Source of the DNA: JANMCE01 sp963791625
GTDB taxonomy: Bacteria; Actinomycetota; Acidimicrobiia; Acidimicrobiales; Ilumatobacteraceae
Length of the DNA: 64,000 bases
Assembly (NCBI GenBank): GCA_963791625.1
Contig: CAWBTA010000006.1
Span: forward strand, 496,001-560,000
Direction: 5' to 3'
Below are positions 1 through 9,109 of this stretch, in pieces (positions within the stretch are counted from its first letter, which is position 1; each line of letters opens with the position of its first letter). The notes beneath the pieces were generated by a model. The model made no database searches, was not told where the DNA came from, and saw nothing but the letters and a program-made list of their open reading frames with translations. The translations under genes were made by a program, and so were the position numbers.

Positions 1-158
1 AGGGTTGAGCGGAGTGTCGAATCGATCTCGTCGTAGGCAGCGAAGTAAGCCTCGAGGAAGTCGTCCTTGTCGAGGACCTCCAGCTCAAGCGCGGCTCCAA
101 GCTGGCGGCCGAGCGTCGATTTACCGCTGCCCGGAAGCCCACTCATCACTACGAACAT
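1..158 (-). CDS. P-loop kinase-like protein, C-terminus cut by window edge
   Basis: Read on the minus strand from an ATG at 158, the product begins with a hydrophobic strand and the Walker A motif GLPGSGKST at about residues 7-15, then an LDKDDF motif. This is the start of a small nucleotide or sugar kinase of the AAA_33 / gluconokinase-like / shikimate-kinase-like type. Only about 52 residues lie in the window, so the substrate cannot be named. It follows the glutamine-synthetase-like gene on the same strand with a 28-base gap and is probably cotranscribed with it. An in-frame GTG two codons upstream is an alternative start. Confidence 0.7.
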   Translation of the reverse strand, partial: MFVVMSGLPGSGKSTLGRQLGAALELEVLDKDDFLEAYFAAYDEIDSTLRST

Positions 159-186
159 GGCCACCGTCCAGCACAATGCTGCAACG

Positions 187-1485
187 CTAGAGGAAGCCGA
201 GGTAGTGGGTGAGTTCCCAGTCGGTGACGGCGGCCATGAACTTGTCGTGCTCGGCTCGCTTGATGGCGGTCCAATGGTCCACGACGGGGGCACCACCCAT
301 CGCCGCGCTGAACGCCGCGTCGGCCACGAGGGCATCCATCGAGAGGCCGAGGTTGTCGGGAACGTGGCTACTCGTTGTGCCCGCTGACTCGATGCCATCG
401 AGCGTTTCCTGCGGCGGGAGCGCCAGACCGGCCTCAACCCCGAGTCGGGCTGCGTTCAACACGGCGGCTGTCGCCAGGTAGGGGTTGGCCGCGCCGTCGC
501 TCATGCGGTGCTCAATGCGTTTGCCCTCGTCGTTGCCGGCCGGAATGCGCACCGTGCAGTGACGATGGTCGACACCCCAGTTGGCCCAGTATCCCGACAT
601 CATCGCCGGTCGCAGCCGCTTGTAGGCATTCACCGTTGGGGCGCAGAACGCGGCCATCGCCTCGTGATGTGCCAACAGCCCCGCGATCGATTGTTGCGCC
701 AGTAACGAAAGGCCGCTCGGCCCCTTGGTGTCGAGGAACGCGTTCTTGCCGCGCTTGTTCTGCATCGACAGATTGACGTGCAGACCGCTGCCGCCCTTAC
801 CGTTGAACGGCTTGCCCAGAAACGTCAACAGCAAGCCTCGCTTGGCGGCGAGTTCCTGGCACATCACTTTGAAAAGGAAGATGTCATCGACGTGCCGCAG
901 CGCGTCCCCGTACTCCAACGTGAGCTCGAACTGCGGCGTGTCGTACTCGCTGTTCAGGGATTCAAGCGGCAGCCCGACGCGCTCGGCCGTCCACATGATG
1001 TCGTCCATCAATCCGGTCGGATCAACGGCGTTGCCGGTGCCGTACACAAAAGCCCGCGGCGTATCCCACTCGGTCCAGCCACCGCGACCATCGGGTTGCA
1101 GGATGTACGCCTCAAGCTCAATACCAACCATGGGCTTCACGCCGTGGGCAGACCATGCATCAATCGCGTTGCGCAGGATGGTGCGGGGAGCGATAGCGAG
1201 CGGGGAATTTCGATAGGAGAGATCACCGACCACGATCCCGGTGCGGTCGTCCTCCCAGCTTGCTCGAATGTCGGCTTGCTCAAACGACACATCCACGTCG
1301 GGGGAGCCTTCCAACAGCATGCCGCCCGGCGCGTCAATCATGGTGCGGTCGAAGTCGAGATTGAAAAGGGACACACAGTGGTGGGTGCGATGCCCGGCAA
1401 ACTTGGCGGGCACGTACTTGCCGCGGGCAATGCCGTGATGGTCGGGAAACAGCACTCGCAAGCGGTCGTAGGCGACGTCGGTCAT
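187..1485 (-). CDS. Glutamine synthetase family protein (gamma-glutamylpolyamine/amine ligase-like)
   Basis: The 432-residue product matches the glutamine synthetase fold: an N-terminal beta-grasp segment with GIARGKYVP, then the ATP-grasp catalytic domain with GSGLHVNLS and the C-terminal signature NPYLATAAVLNAARLG. Family members ligate glutamate to ammonia or, in the PuuA/GlnA3-like branch, to polyamines or other amines. It is shorter than GlnA-I and I see no adenylylation-loop context of GlnA1. It faces a class III aminotransferase of the GABA type across 100 bases, the usual setting for gamma-glutamylated amine catabolism, which is why I favour an amine substrate; that part is inference. 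The ATG start follows a divergent promoter region. Confidence 0.85.
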   Translation of the reverse strand: MTDVAYDRLRVLFPDHHGIARGKYVPAKFAGHRTHHCVSLFNLDFDRTMIDAPGGMLLEGSPDVDVSFEQADIRASWEDDRTGIVVGDLSYRNSPLAIAPRTILRNAIDAWSAHGVKPMVGIELEAYILQPDGRGGWTEWDTPRAFVYGTGNAVDPTGLMDDIMWTAERVGLPLESLNSEYDTPQFELTLEYGDALRHVDDIFLFKVMCQELAAKRGLLLTFLGKPFNGKGGSGLHVNLSMQNKRGKNAFLDTKGPSGLSLLAQQSIAGLLAHHEAMAAFCAPTVNAYKRLRPAMMSGYWANWGVDHRHCTVRIPAGNDEGKRIEHRMSDGAANPYLATAAVLNAARLGVEAGLALPPQETLDGIESAGTTSSHVPDNLGLSMDALVADAAFSAAMGGAPVVDHWTAIKRAEHDKFMAAVTDWELTHYLGFL

Positions 1486-1546
1486 CGCCGCAGGTTAGCA
1501 AGCCGCGGGAGGGTCGTTTGGCAGCGAACGACTACACCGTCGAGAC

Positions 1547-1565
1547 GGTCAGGCGTACACTGACC
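1547..1565. promoter_or_regulatory. Inverted repeat over a candidate -10 box in the divergent promoter
   Basis: A perfect GGTCAG-N7-CTGACC inverted repeat lies in the 100-base gap between the two divergent genes. It overlaps TACACT (1556-1561), a plausible -10 hexamer for the aminotransferase, whose ribosome site (AAGGAGGT, 1573-1580) follows. The position suggests a repressor operator. The regulator is not identifiable from the window. Confidence 0.4.
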
Positions 1566-1585
1566 ACAGCACAAGGAGGTGCACC

Positions 1586-2827
1586 ATGGGCTCTCATCTC
1601 GCCCCCGTTTGGTTCTCGGTCACAGATTTACAGGTGGTGTCAGGAAAGGGTTCGTGGGTCACCACCGTTGACGGTGAGCAGTACCTCGACTTCTCGTCCG
1701 GTATCGCCGTCACGTCCACCGGTCATTCGCACCCGCACGTCGTAAAGGCCATCGGTGACCAGGCTGCCAAGTTCATCCATGCGCAGGTCAACGTCTACCG
1801 ACACGACCTGCTCGAGCCCCTCGCGGCTCGTCTCGCGTCACTGGCCCCGGGTGACATCGACACCTTCTTCTACGCCAACTCCGGCGCCGAAATCACCGAG
1901 GCGGCCATCAAGCTGGCCAAGCAGGCGACCAAACGCCCGAACGTCATTGTGTTCTCGGGCAGCTTCCATGGCCGCACCCACTTGGCGATGGCCATGACCA
2001 CCTCCAAGACGGGCTATCGGGCCGGCCACTCGCCGCTGCCCGCCGGCATCTTCGTCGCCCCGTTCCCCGACCCCATGGCGGCCGACGCCGATGCTGAAGA
2101 TGATCGTGCCTTAGCGGGACTCAAGCACCTGCTGAAGTCGATGACGGCGCCCGAAGAGACGGCCGCCATGATCATGGAGCCGGTGCTCGGCGAGGGTGGC
2201 TACATCCAAGCATCCAATCGATTCCTGCAGGGTGTGAGCGCCATCTGCAAGGAGAACGGCATCTTGTTTATCGCCGATGAAGTGCAGTCGGGTTGCGGTC
2301 GCACGGGCAAGATGTTTGCCATCGAGCACAGCGGCGTCGTGCCGGACATCATCTGCACCGCCAAGGGCATTGCGTCGGGCTTCCCGTTCTCCGTGCTCGG
2401 TGCGTCGGCCGAACTCATGGCGAAGTGGCCCACCGGCTCGCACGGCGGCACTTACGGCGGCAATGCCATGGGGTGCGCGGCGGCCATGGCCACGCTCGAC
2501 ATCATCACCGAGGACGGGTTCCTGGACAACGTGAATGCCCGCGGCGAGCAATTGCGAGCGGGTCTGCGCAAGCTAGCCGAGAAGCACCCTGACATTGTGC
2601 AGGTCCGCGGTCCGGGCCTCATGGTGGCGACGCAGTTCACCGACCCAGGTCGTGTGGCTGCGGTCATCACCCACTGCCTGCGCAACGGCAAGCTCATCAT
2701 CATGAACGCTGGCACCTATGGCAACGTCATTCGCTGGATGCCGCCGCTCGTCACTACCGAGGCCGAGATCGATATGGCGCTCGCGGCATTTCGGCTGCTT
2801 TGGACGCTACGGCGTAAGATCACCTGA
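1586..2827 (+). CDS. Class III PLP aminotransferase (4-aminobutyrate aminotransferase-like)
   Basis: The 413-residue product is a fold-type I, class III aminotransferase of normal family length. The PLP-binding Asp is in IADEVQSGCGRTG (D231) and the Schiff-base Lys in TAKGIASG (K260); the N-terminal SSGIAVTSTGHSHP segment is typical of GABA, acetylornithine and omega-amino-acid transaminases. It would move an omega-amino group from GABA or a related amine to 2-oxoglutarate. AAGGAGGT stands five bases before the ATG. The divergent glutamine-synthetase-like ligase suggests a joint role in amine or polyamine catabolism. I cannot separate GabT from related omega-transaminases by sequence alone. 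Confidence 0.88.
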   Translation: MGSHLAPVWFSVTDLQVVSGKGSWVTTVDGEQYLDFSSGIAVTSTGHSHPHVVKAIGDQAAKFIHAQVNVYRHDLLEPLAARLASLAPGDIDTFFYANSGAEITEAAIKLAKQATKRPNVIVFSGSFHGRTHLAMAMTTSKTGYRAGHSPLPAGIFVAPFPDPMAADADAEDDRALAGLKHLLKSMTAPEETAAMIMEPVLGEGGYIQASNRFLQGVSAICKENGILFIADEVQSGCGRTGKMFAIEHSGVVPDIICTAKGIASGFPFSVLGASAELMAKWPTGSHGGTYGGNAMGCAAAMATLDIITEDGFLDNVNARGEQLRAGLRKLAEKHPDIVQVRGPGLMVATQFTDPGRVAAVITHCLRNGKLIIMNAGTYGNVIRWMPPLVTTEAEIDMALAAFRLLWTLRRKIT

Positions 2828-2828
2828 G

Positions 2829-2858
2829 GCACGGCGCAGTTGCGAATCTGCGCCGTGC
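2829..2858. terminator. Strong stem-loop between convergent genes
   Basis: An 11-bp perfect stem (GCACGGCGCAG paired with CTGCGCCGTGC) closes an 8-base loop two bases after the aminotransferase stop. It also ends where the minus-strand FkbM-like remnant stops (2859). There is no long T-run, so it may act with Rho or as a bidirectional terminator. Confidence 0.65.
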
Positions 2859-3320
2859 TTAGCGATCTTGTCGGGTGACCTGAACGCCCTGTGCTGACAG
2901 GGCTGCGACCCGTTCCCGTGGTACCAACACCACGTTGCCCAGCGTCGGTGACGGCGACGGTTGGTGGAGTTGAGCAAACACGTCCACCTCAAACTCTTCG
3001 ACATCGATCTTGATGGTGTCGAGCCGGTCGAAGGACAGCGTTGTCGAAAGGTCATCAACCGTCGTCAGTTCAACCACAGTTGCGTGAGGATCGCTGGCAT
3101 TAGTGGGAATGGCGTTTCCCGAGCTTGAGGCGTGGATATCGGTGACGCCGAGAGCTGTGTTCAGGCTGACCGCATCTCGAAGCCGGGCGACCTTCACCGG
3201 CACCGGCTCCACCCCGATGGTACGACCGTCGGAGACATGGCGGGCCAGCGGTATCAAGATGAGGCCGACGATGGCAGGGCCCGAGCCAGCCCCGACGCTG
3301 CACCGACGAGTGTGATCCAA
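2859..3320 (-). pseudogene. Remnant of an FkbM-family methyltransferase
   Basis: The 153-residue frame keeps recognisable pieces of an FkbM-type SAM methyltransferase: a VGAGSG segment in place of the usual DVGANxG, the VEPVPVKVARLRDAVSLN stretch after it, and DTIKIDVEEFE in place of IKIDVEGxE. The normal N-terminal part is absent and the only available start is TTG. The C-terminus after IDVEEFE does not resemble the family. It lies three bases behind the amidohydrolase gene. I read it as a truncated, decaying gene, although a very short divergent methyltransferase cannot be excluded. Confidence 0.5.
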
Positions 3321-3323
3321 CGT

Positions 3324-4937
3324 CTATCGGTCGGGCTTCGACACGGTGATTCCATTCACGATCGTTTCCACGACACGCGCATCGAGCAGCGACTCGGGTG
3401 CCGCGGCAAACGGATCTCGGTCGAGCACGACGATGTCGGCTTTGTGACCCACTCGGATCTGGCCGACCAGCGGATCAAGAAAGCTGGCCCACGCCGCGTC
3501 TCGCGTGCCGTGAACGACGGCCTCAGCGAGGGGGAGAGCGTTGTCGGGTCGGTGCGGCTTCAGCAGCGGATTGCCGGGTGACTTGCGGGTAGCGGCGATA
3601 TACATGTTGTGCAGCGGCAAATGCGGAGCAGTTGGCGTATCGGTGCCGAACGCCAGAGTGGTTCCCGCATCAAGGAACTCGCGCCAAGCAAACCCGCGGT
3701 TGGCTCGAGGCTCACCGAGCATCTCGCCCCAATTGTCGAAGATCGCGGGGTCGATGTGCACCGGCTGCATAGACGCCGTTATGTCGAGCTTGGCGAGTCG
3801 GGCAACGTCGGCTTCGTCGACGTACTCCAGGTGTTCGATACGGTGACGCGCACCGCGTGCGCCGTTCGTGGAAATGGCGTGTTCCAGCGCATCGATTGCG
3901 CTCCGCACGGCCTTGTCACCAATGGCGTGGAGCGCCACCTGCAGGCCGGCGGCGTCGGCGGCAGTGACGACGCGCGTCAGTGATTCGGCATCCCAAATCG
4001 CATCGCAGTTCGTGCCATTGCTGTAGGGGTCGATCATGGCGGCGGTGCAGGCATCGATCGTGCCATCGGTAACCAGCTTGATCCCGACCACTCGCAGTCG
4101 ATCGCTGTTGTAGATGGTCGCAAGGCGAGCAGCTTCCGCGACCTGGGCGAGTTCATCGGCCGGGTCATTGACCCGATGCACGATCCAGTGACACACCATG
4201 CGCACGTTCAACGTGCCTGCCCGCTCAGCCCGGTGCATGGTGGCGAGTGCCTCGGCGCTCAGCGCCATATCGACGGCAGCGGTCACGCCGCTTTGGTTGT
4301 AGGCCTGGATGGCCAACGACAGTTGGGCATCTCGTTCGGTGTCGCTCGCTCGAGCGAGAAGCGGCCACACGAGCTCGACGGCGGCGGTTTCCAAAAGATG
4401 GCCAGTCGCCTCCCCGGTAGCCGGATCACGCACGATACGTCCACCGATTGGGTCGGGCGTGTCGTTGGTAATGCCGAGCTCGGCCAACGCGGCAGAGTTC
4501 ACCCAGGTGGAGTGAAAATCGTTGGCGTCGAGATACACCGGCCGATCGGTGACGACTGCGTCGAGCATCTCCTTGGTTGGTGCTCCACCGGGTACAGCGC
4601 CGAAGGTCCAGCTGATACCGAGTACTCGGGGAGCATCTGGATTGGCGGCCGCCCACGCGGCGACACGAGCCCGAATCTCGGGCAGGTCGCCGGCCGTGCG
4701 CAGCTGCGCCTTGGCCATGCTGGCGCCTGTCATGAGCAGGTGCGCGTGAGCGTCAACAAATCCAGGAAGAGCCACGCCACCAGCGAGGTGGGTGACGTCA
4801 GCCTCGCTTCCAGCGAACGCAAGCGCGTCGGTGCGGTCGCCGACAAAGACGATGCGGTCGCCGTCGATCACCACCGCATCGGCCCACAAGCCATCGGTGT
4901 TCGACGTGAAGACCCTGCCACCCGAGAGAACGCGCAT
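3324..4937 (-). CDS. Amidohydrolase family protein (YtcJ / Amidohydrolase_3 type)
   Basis: I start this at the ATG at 4937, where MRVLSGGRVFTS gives the normal N-terminal beta sandwich; the longer frame to 4988 adds 17 residues without family character. The 537-residue product has the metal-binding VDAHAHL (HxH) motif, ALHAIGDKAV, a RIEHLEY segment with conserved His, and the FGTDTPTAP Asp, all diagnostic of Amidohydrolase_3 metal hydrolases. These act on amides, N-substituted formamides or cyclic ureas. It is the last intact gene in the minus-strand run of peptide transporter and amidase, suggesting hydrolysis of imported amides. Confidence 0.85.
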   Translation of the reverse strand: MRVLSGGRVFTSNTDGLWADAVVIDGDRIVFVGDRTDALAFAGSEADVTHLAGGVALPGFVDAHAHLLMTGASMAKAQLRTAGDLPEIRARVAAWAAANPDAPRVLGISWTFGAVPGGAPTKEMLDAVVTDRPVYLDANDFHSTWVNSAALAELGITNDTPDPIGGRIVRDPATGEATGHLLETAAVELVWPLLARASDTERDAQLSLAIQAYNQSGVTAAVDMALSAEALATMHRAERAGTLNVRMVCHWIVHRVNDPADELAQVAEAARLATIYNSDRLRVVGIKLVTDGTIDACTAAMIDPYSNGTNCDAIWDAESLTRVVTAADAAGLQVALHAIGDKAVRSAIDALEHAISTNGARGARHRIEHLEYVDEADVARLAKLDITASMQPVHIDPAIFDNWGEMLGEPRANRGFAWREFLDAGTTLAFGTDTPTAPHLPLHNMYIAATRKSPGNPLLKPHRPDNALPLAEAVVHGTRDAAWASFLDPLVGQIRVGHKADIVVLDRDPFAAAPESLLDARVVETIVNGITVSKPDR

Positions 4938-5005
4938 GACGAAGCCTACGTCGCGGCGAAAATGACACTTGTGCGAGGGCCCTAGCACCGCGCGGCTGGG
5001 GGTGG

Positions 5006-6402
5006 TCAGAACACGGGCGGATGGGTGAAGCCGAGGCCGCTGGCTTCCAGTGCGTAAGCAATGGCGAAGACGGTCTCGTCTTCGTAGGTGGGGCCGACGA
5101 TCTGGGCTCCGGTCGGCACTCCGTTGTTAGCGAAACCGGTGGGTACTGAAAGCACCGGGCAGCGGCTGAAGAGGTTGAACGGAAGCGTGAGTTGACCGAG
5201 CAGATAGTGCTCAAGTTCCACACCGTTCACGACGAGTTTTGTGTCCACGTAGTCCTCCCCGATGGGCATGCATCGCGTGCCCGACGTTGGGCAGATCAGT
5301 GCGTCGTACTGCTCGAAGAGTTCGCCCAGCGCCCGATACATCTGGCCCTCAAGCTCCAGTCCGGACACGAACTTGGTGCGGTAGGGCTCACTTCTTTCCA
5401 TGAACGCTCGCACGTAGGTGGTGAACTCACTCATGTGGTCACGCATGGGTTCCAGGCTGCCGGTCATGATGGCGGCGAAGTGCGCCATACCGGCTTCGAG
5501 CATCTCCATGCGGGACCACGGGAGCCTTACTTCGGTCACCGTTGCGCCGGCTGCTTGGAGCTGCTCGGCGGCTGCACGGGTGTTGGCTTCCACTTCAGGG
5601 TCTACGGCGAAGTCGCCAAGGTTGATGCACAGCGCAATCCGACGGCCAGCTAGCGAGCCCGCCCCTGAATAGGGCAGGACCGGCGGGTTCGGCAACGACG
5701 CAATGTCATGACGGTGGCGTCCGGCGATCACGTTCTCCAAAAGTGCACAGTCGGCGGCGCGCCGGGCCATGGGGCCGTCATGGCAGTACTGATCGATGTT
5801 GAACGTGTCAAGGCAGGCACCGGCCGAGGGTGGTTTGAAGCCGATCAGTCAAGAAACTGGCGGGAATACGGATCGAACCACCAAGTTGCTGCGGGTGCCA
5901 GGGGCGCAACCGGCGGCAATGGCGTGCCTGACCCGCCCGACGACCCGCCTGGTGTCATGTTGAGGTTCCACGGGTTGCGGGTGGCGCCCCAGAGTTTCGA
6001 CTCGGTGAACGCCGCCGAGCTGAACTCCGGTGTCTTGGTGCGGATGTGGACAATGCCGCCCGCAGCTTGGATGCGTTCGATCACCGGGTGATCCTCGGTG
6101 GCCACCTCGCCGACCAACACGAGCGAACCCATTTCCCAGGAACGGCCGATCATCGGCTGCTCTTCTTTCGCGGCCACCGGCAGCCCTTCGAGGGCTCGCG
6201 CTGTTCCGTTGGCGTAGCGAGCTTCCGACGCCTTGGCCTCGACCCGCGCTTCGTCGTAGCGCCGATCGCAGACCGCATTCAGCGCTGGTTCGCTGGCTTC
6301 GATGCGATCGATGAGCGCTTCGAGCAACTCCACCGGGGACACCGATCGATCAGCAAACGCCGCGATGGCATCGTCCGCGGACAGATAGGCGAGATCGGTC
6401 AT
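5006..6402 (-). pseudogene. Amidase (amidase signature family), broken by frameshifts
   Basis: Two frames make one amidase. The N-terminal part starts at ATG 6402, has the catalytic Lys in LPVAAKEEQ (K79) and the GGSSGGS serine motif, then runs out at 5845. The C-terminal part resumes with IGFKPP and CHDGPMARRAADCALL, reaching the stop at 5006. Between about 5960 and 5840 the expected GGSIRIPAS sequence is readable, but only by changing frame several times, so at least three small indels are present. Every catalytic element can be read in one frame or another, so decay is recent or the indels are sequence errors. The gene follows oppF and would cleave imported amides. Confidence 0.8.
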
Positions 6403-6485
6403 GGCGTCCTCATTGGGTTGGAAACTCGTGCGTGTCCGACTGATTCTACGGCGGCTCTCCAACGCGATGAAGACGGCAGAGTAGT

Positions 6486-7285
6486 CACTGAACCGGCTCC
6501 GGCTTCGTCGTTGGGGACGCCAACCTTGCCGTGGCACGCTGTCACGCAGCAGACGAGTGTACGGGTCCGTCGGAGCGTCGAGTATCTGTGCCGTTGGACC
6601 CTGCTCCACCACCTGTCCCTTACGCATGACGATGGCCTGGTTGGTGAGCTGCCGCACCACCGCAAGGTCGTGGCTGATCAGCACGTAGGACACGGCCGTC
6701 TCATCACGAATGTCCATGAGCAGGTTCAGGATCTGGGCCTGGATGGAGACATCGAGCGCGGCGACAGACTCATCCAAAATGAGCACCCGAGGCTCCGACG
6801 CAAGCGCCCGAGCGATGGCAATGCGCTGGCGTTGGCCGCCGGACAGATCACGGGGAAGAGCTTCGCTTTGACGTCGGTCGAGACCGACAAGATCGAGGAG
6901 ATCGTCACTCGCTCATCGCGCTTGGTTTGATCCAAGTTGTGACGCAGTCGCAGTGCTGCGTCCAGGCAGCGGCGAGCGTTGTGACGAGGGTCGAGGCTGG
7001 CGTACGGATCTTGGAAGACGATCTGGATCTCGCGCCCGCGTTGTCGGCGCAAGGCTGACGATCGAGCCGGCTGGGAGCGGTCACTTCCACACGCGTTGAT
7101 GGTCCCAGCGCTGGCTCGCTCAAGGCCGACGATGATGCGGGAACGGTGGTCTTGCCCGATCCCGATTCGCCCACGATCGCCAGTGAATCACCAGCCGCCA
7201 GCTCGAAGCTGACATCGTTGACGGCCGCGAGGCTGCCGTAGTTCTTCCGTAGGTTCTGAACCGAGAGTATGGATGGGTCGGTCAT
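6486..7285 (-). pseudogene. oppF: Peptide ABC transporter ATPase, OppF/DppF type, frameshifted
   Basis: The ATG at 7285 overlaps the oppD stop. The first frame gives Walker A GESGSGKTT; a second gives IVFQDPYASLDP (Q-loop); a third covers the LSGGQ region poorly; a fourth gives Walker B LILDESVAALDVS, the H-loop ISHDLAVV and an oligopeptide-type tail. At least three indels separate these pieces. The end at 6486 is the stop reached in the frame that best continues the tail and is uncertain. The enzyme would pair with OppD to power uptake through the two adjacent permeases. Confidence 0.75.
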
Positions 7286-8243
7286 GCCACGATCCCTGGG
7301 TGCAATTCGTTCACCCGCGCGGAGCGCACCAAGCCACCCGGCGCAGGCGTAAGGCTGGGGCGTGCCGTTCGGCACACATCCGCAACATGGCTGCAGCGAT
7401 CGGCGAATGCACACTGACCGGCCGGGGCCTCAAACGCCGAGCGAGGGCGACCGGGAATGGCCGGAAGCCGAGCAGCCGTCGCGTCGATACGTGGTCGCGT
7501 CGCCGTTAACGCTGCGGTGTAGGGGTGCAGAGCGTTGTCGAGCTGTTCCGAAGCGGCACCTCCACGATCTGCCCGGCGTACATCACTGCGGTCCGGTCGC
7601 AGACTGCAGCAGCAAGTTCGAGGTCGTGGGTGATGAACAGCACCGACAATCCGTTCGCTTCTTGAAGCTCCGACAGGATGGCCATCACTTCGCTTTGGGT
7701 CGTGACATCAACGCGGTGGTTGGCTCGTGGCCAGCAGTAGCGCGGCTTGGTCAGCAGCGCCGTGGCAATACGCCCGAGCAGCAATCCGCCGAGAGCTCGT
7801 GGGGGTACTGTCGAAGACGACGAGCGCCGTCGCCGATACCAACGTCGTTGAGCAGTTCGACGGCCCGCTTCTCGGCTGCGCCCTGAGACAACACGCCATG
7901 GATGACATCCGCTTCGGTATGGTCGCCGAGCGTCGGATGGTGATGTGAGTCCGCGGATCTTGAAAGATCATGGCGATGATGCGAAAGCGTTAAGGTCATC
8001 ACCGCTGAGTTCAGTCACCTCCCGACCATCGAAACGAACTGACCCACCTCGCACCGCCGAGTTCGGCAGCAGCATGTCGATGGCCCGCGCTGTCATCGAC
8101 TTCCCCGAACCCGACTCTCCAACCAGGCCGAGCGACTCACCGGCATTGAGGGTGAGATCAACACCAGCGAGTACGGATTGCGGACTGCCGTCAATCGGCA
8201 GCTGCACGGTGAGGTTCGACACCTCAAGAAGCGGCGCCGTCAT
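7282..8243 (-). pseudogene. oppD: Peptide ABC transporter ATPase, OppD/DppD type, frameshifted
   Basis: The start at 8243 overlaps the end of the upstream permease. Walker A GESGSGKSM lies in the first frame, MIFQDPRTHI in a second, the helical segment up to YPHELS in a third, and DVTTQSEVM plus ITHDLELAAAVCD in another. Walker B is recovered only by restoring two single missing bases near 7700-7740. A C-terminal Cys-rich oligopeptide-binding tail (GQCAFADRCSHVADVC) ends in an ATGA overlap with oppF. I count at least five indels, those I could resolve being base losses. Confidence 0.77.
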
Positions 8244-9109
8244 GCTCGGCTCCCTTGTGTGCTGCGCTGATGCAGCCGTTCGCCCAGCACGTTGACGGCA
8301 ACGACAACGATCACGATGAGCAGACCACTGATGAGGGTGGGAAACGGGTAACTCTGCAGAATGCCCGACTGATTTTCGTTCACCATATAGCCCCAGTCGG
8401 CCGCCGGCGCCTGCACGCCCAGACCAAGGAACGAGATGGCGGCTAGGTCGACCATGGCGTAGCCGAACAGGGTGGTGGCCTGCGCCACAATGAGCGAGCC
8501 CATGTTCGGAATGATGTGCTGCCAGCAGATACGAAACGCCGATTGACCCTGCACCTCAAGCGCGGCAATGTAGGCCTGGCTTCGGACTCGAATGGCTGAG
8601 CTGCGCAGCACCCGGGCGATGAACGGCACGTACGCAATCGAGAGTGCAATGACAGCCGACGGTATGCCCTTGCCGAACACGGCCGCCGCCAGGATGGCCA
8701 GCAGGATGCCGGGGAAGGCGAAGAGCACATCGAAAAGCGCTCCCAGTGCGCCATCGATTCGGCCGCCCTTCCAGGCGGCGAAGACCGCAAGCACGATGCC
8801 GAGCACAACGGAGATGACGACGACCACCAGCGGGCCGAGCACAGCGGTGCGAGCCCCGACCAAGAGGCGAGACAAGAGGTCACGGCCCTGTCCGTCGAAG
8901 CCGAGAAGGTGACCGGGCTCCTGGAAAGGACCGATCCAAACGTTGTTGAAGTCCGACGCGTTCGGATCCTGTGGGGCGACCCACGAACCAATGATTGCGA
9001 TGAGGGCCGCCAGGCCAATCACGACCAGACAAATGACGCCCGCTACACCTAAGAGACCTTGGCGCTTCATTGATGTCGGTGTGCCAACGGCAGGAGCGAT
9101 CAGGTTCAT
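8240..9109 (-). CDS. oppC: Peptide ABC transporter permease, OppC/DppC type
   Basis: The 289-residue product is a BPD_transp_1 permease with an N-terminal membrane segment (about 20-45), the DppC-type periplasmic stretch around FLLGFDGQGRDLLSRL-like residues, and five further membrane segments. A cytoplasmic EAA-type loop falls near LEVQGQSAFRICWQHIIPN. Its ATG overlaps the oppB stop and its own stop overlaps oppD, so the transporter genes form one transcript. With OppB it forms the channel for peptides or nickel-type ligands; a peptide or amide cargo is inferred from the amidase downstream. Confidence 0.88.
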   Translation of the reverse strand: MNLIAPAVGTPTSMKRQGLLGVAGVICLVVIGLAALIAIIGSWVAPQDPNASDFNNVWIGPFQEPGHLLGFDGQGRDLLSRLLVGARTAVLGPLVVVVISVVLGIVLAVFAAWKGGRIDGALGALFDVLFAFPGILLAILAAAVFGKGIPSAVIALSIAYVPFIARVLRSSAIRVRSQAYIAALEVQGQSAFRICWQHIIPNMGSLIVAQATTLFGYAMVDLAAISFLGLGVQAPAADWGYMVNENQSGILQSYPFPTLISGLLIVIVVVAVNVLGERLHQRSTQGSRA

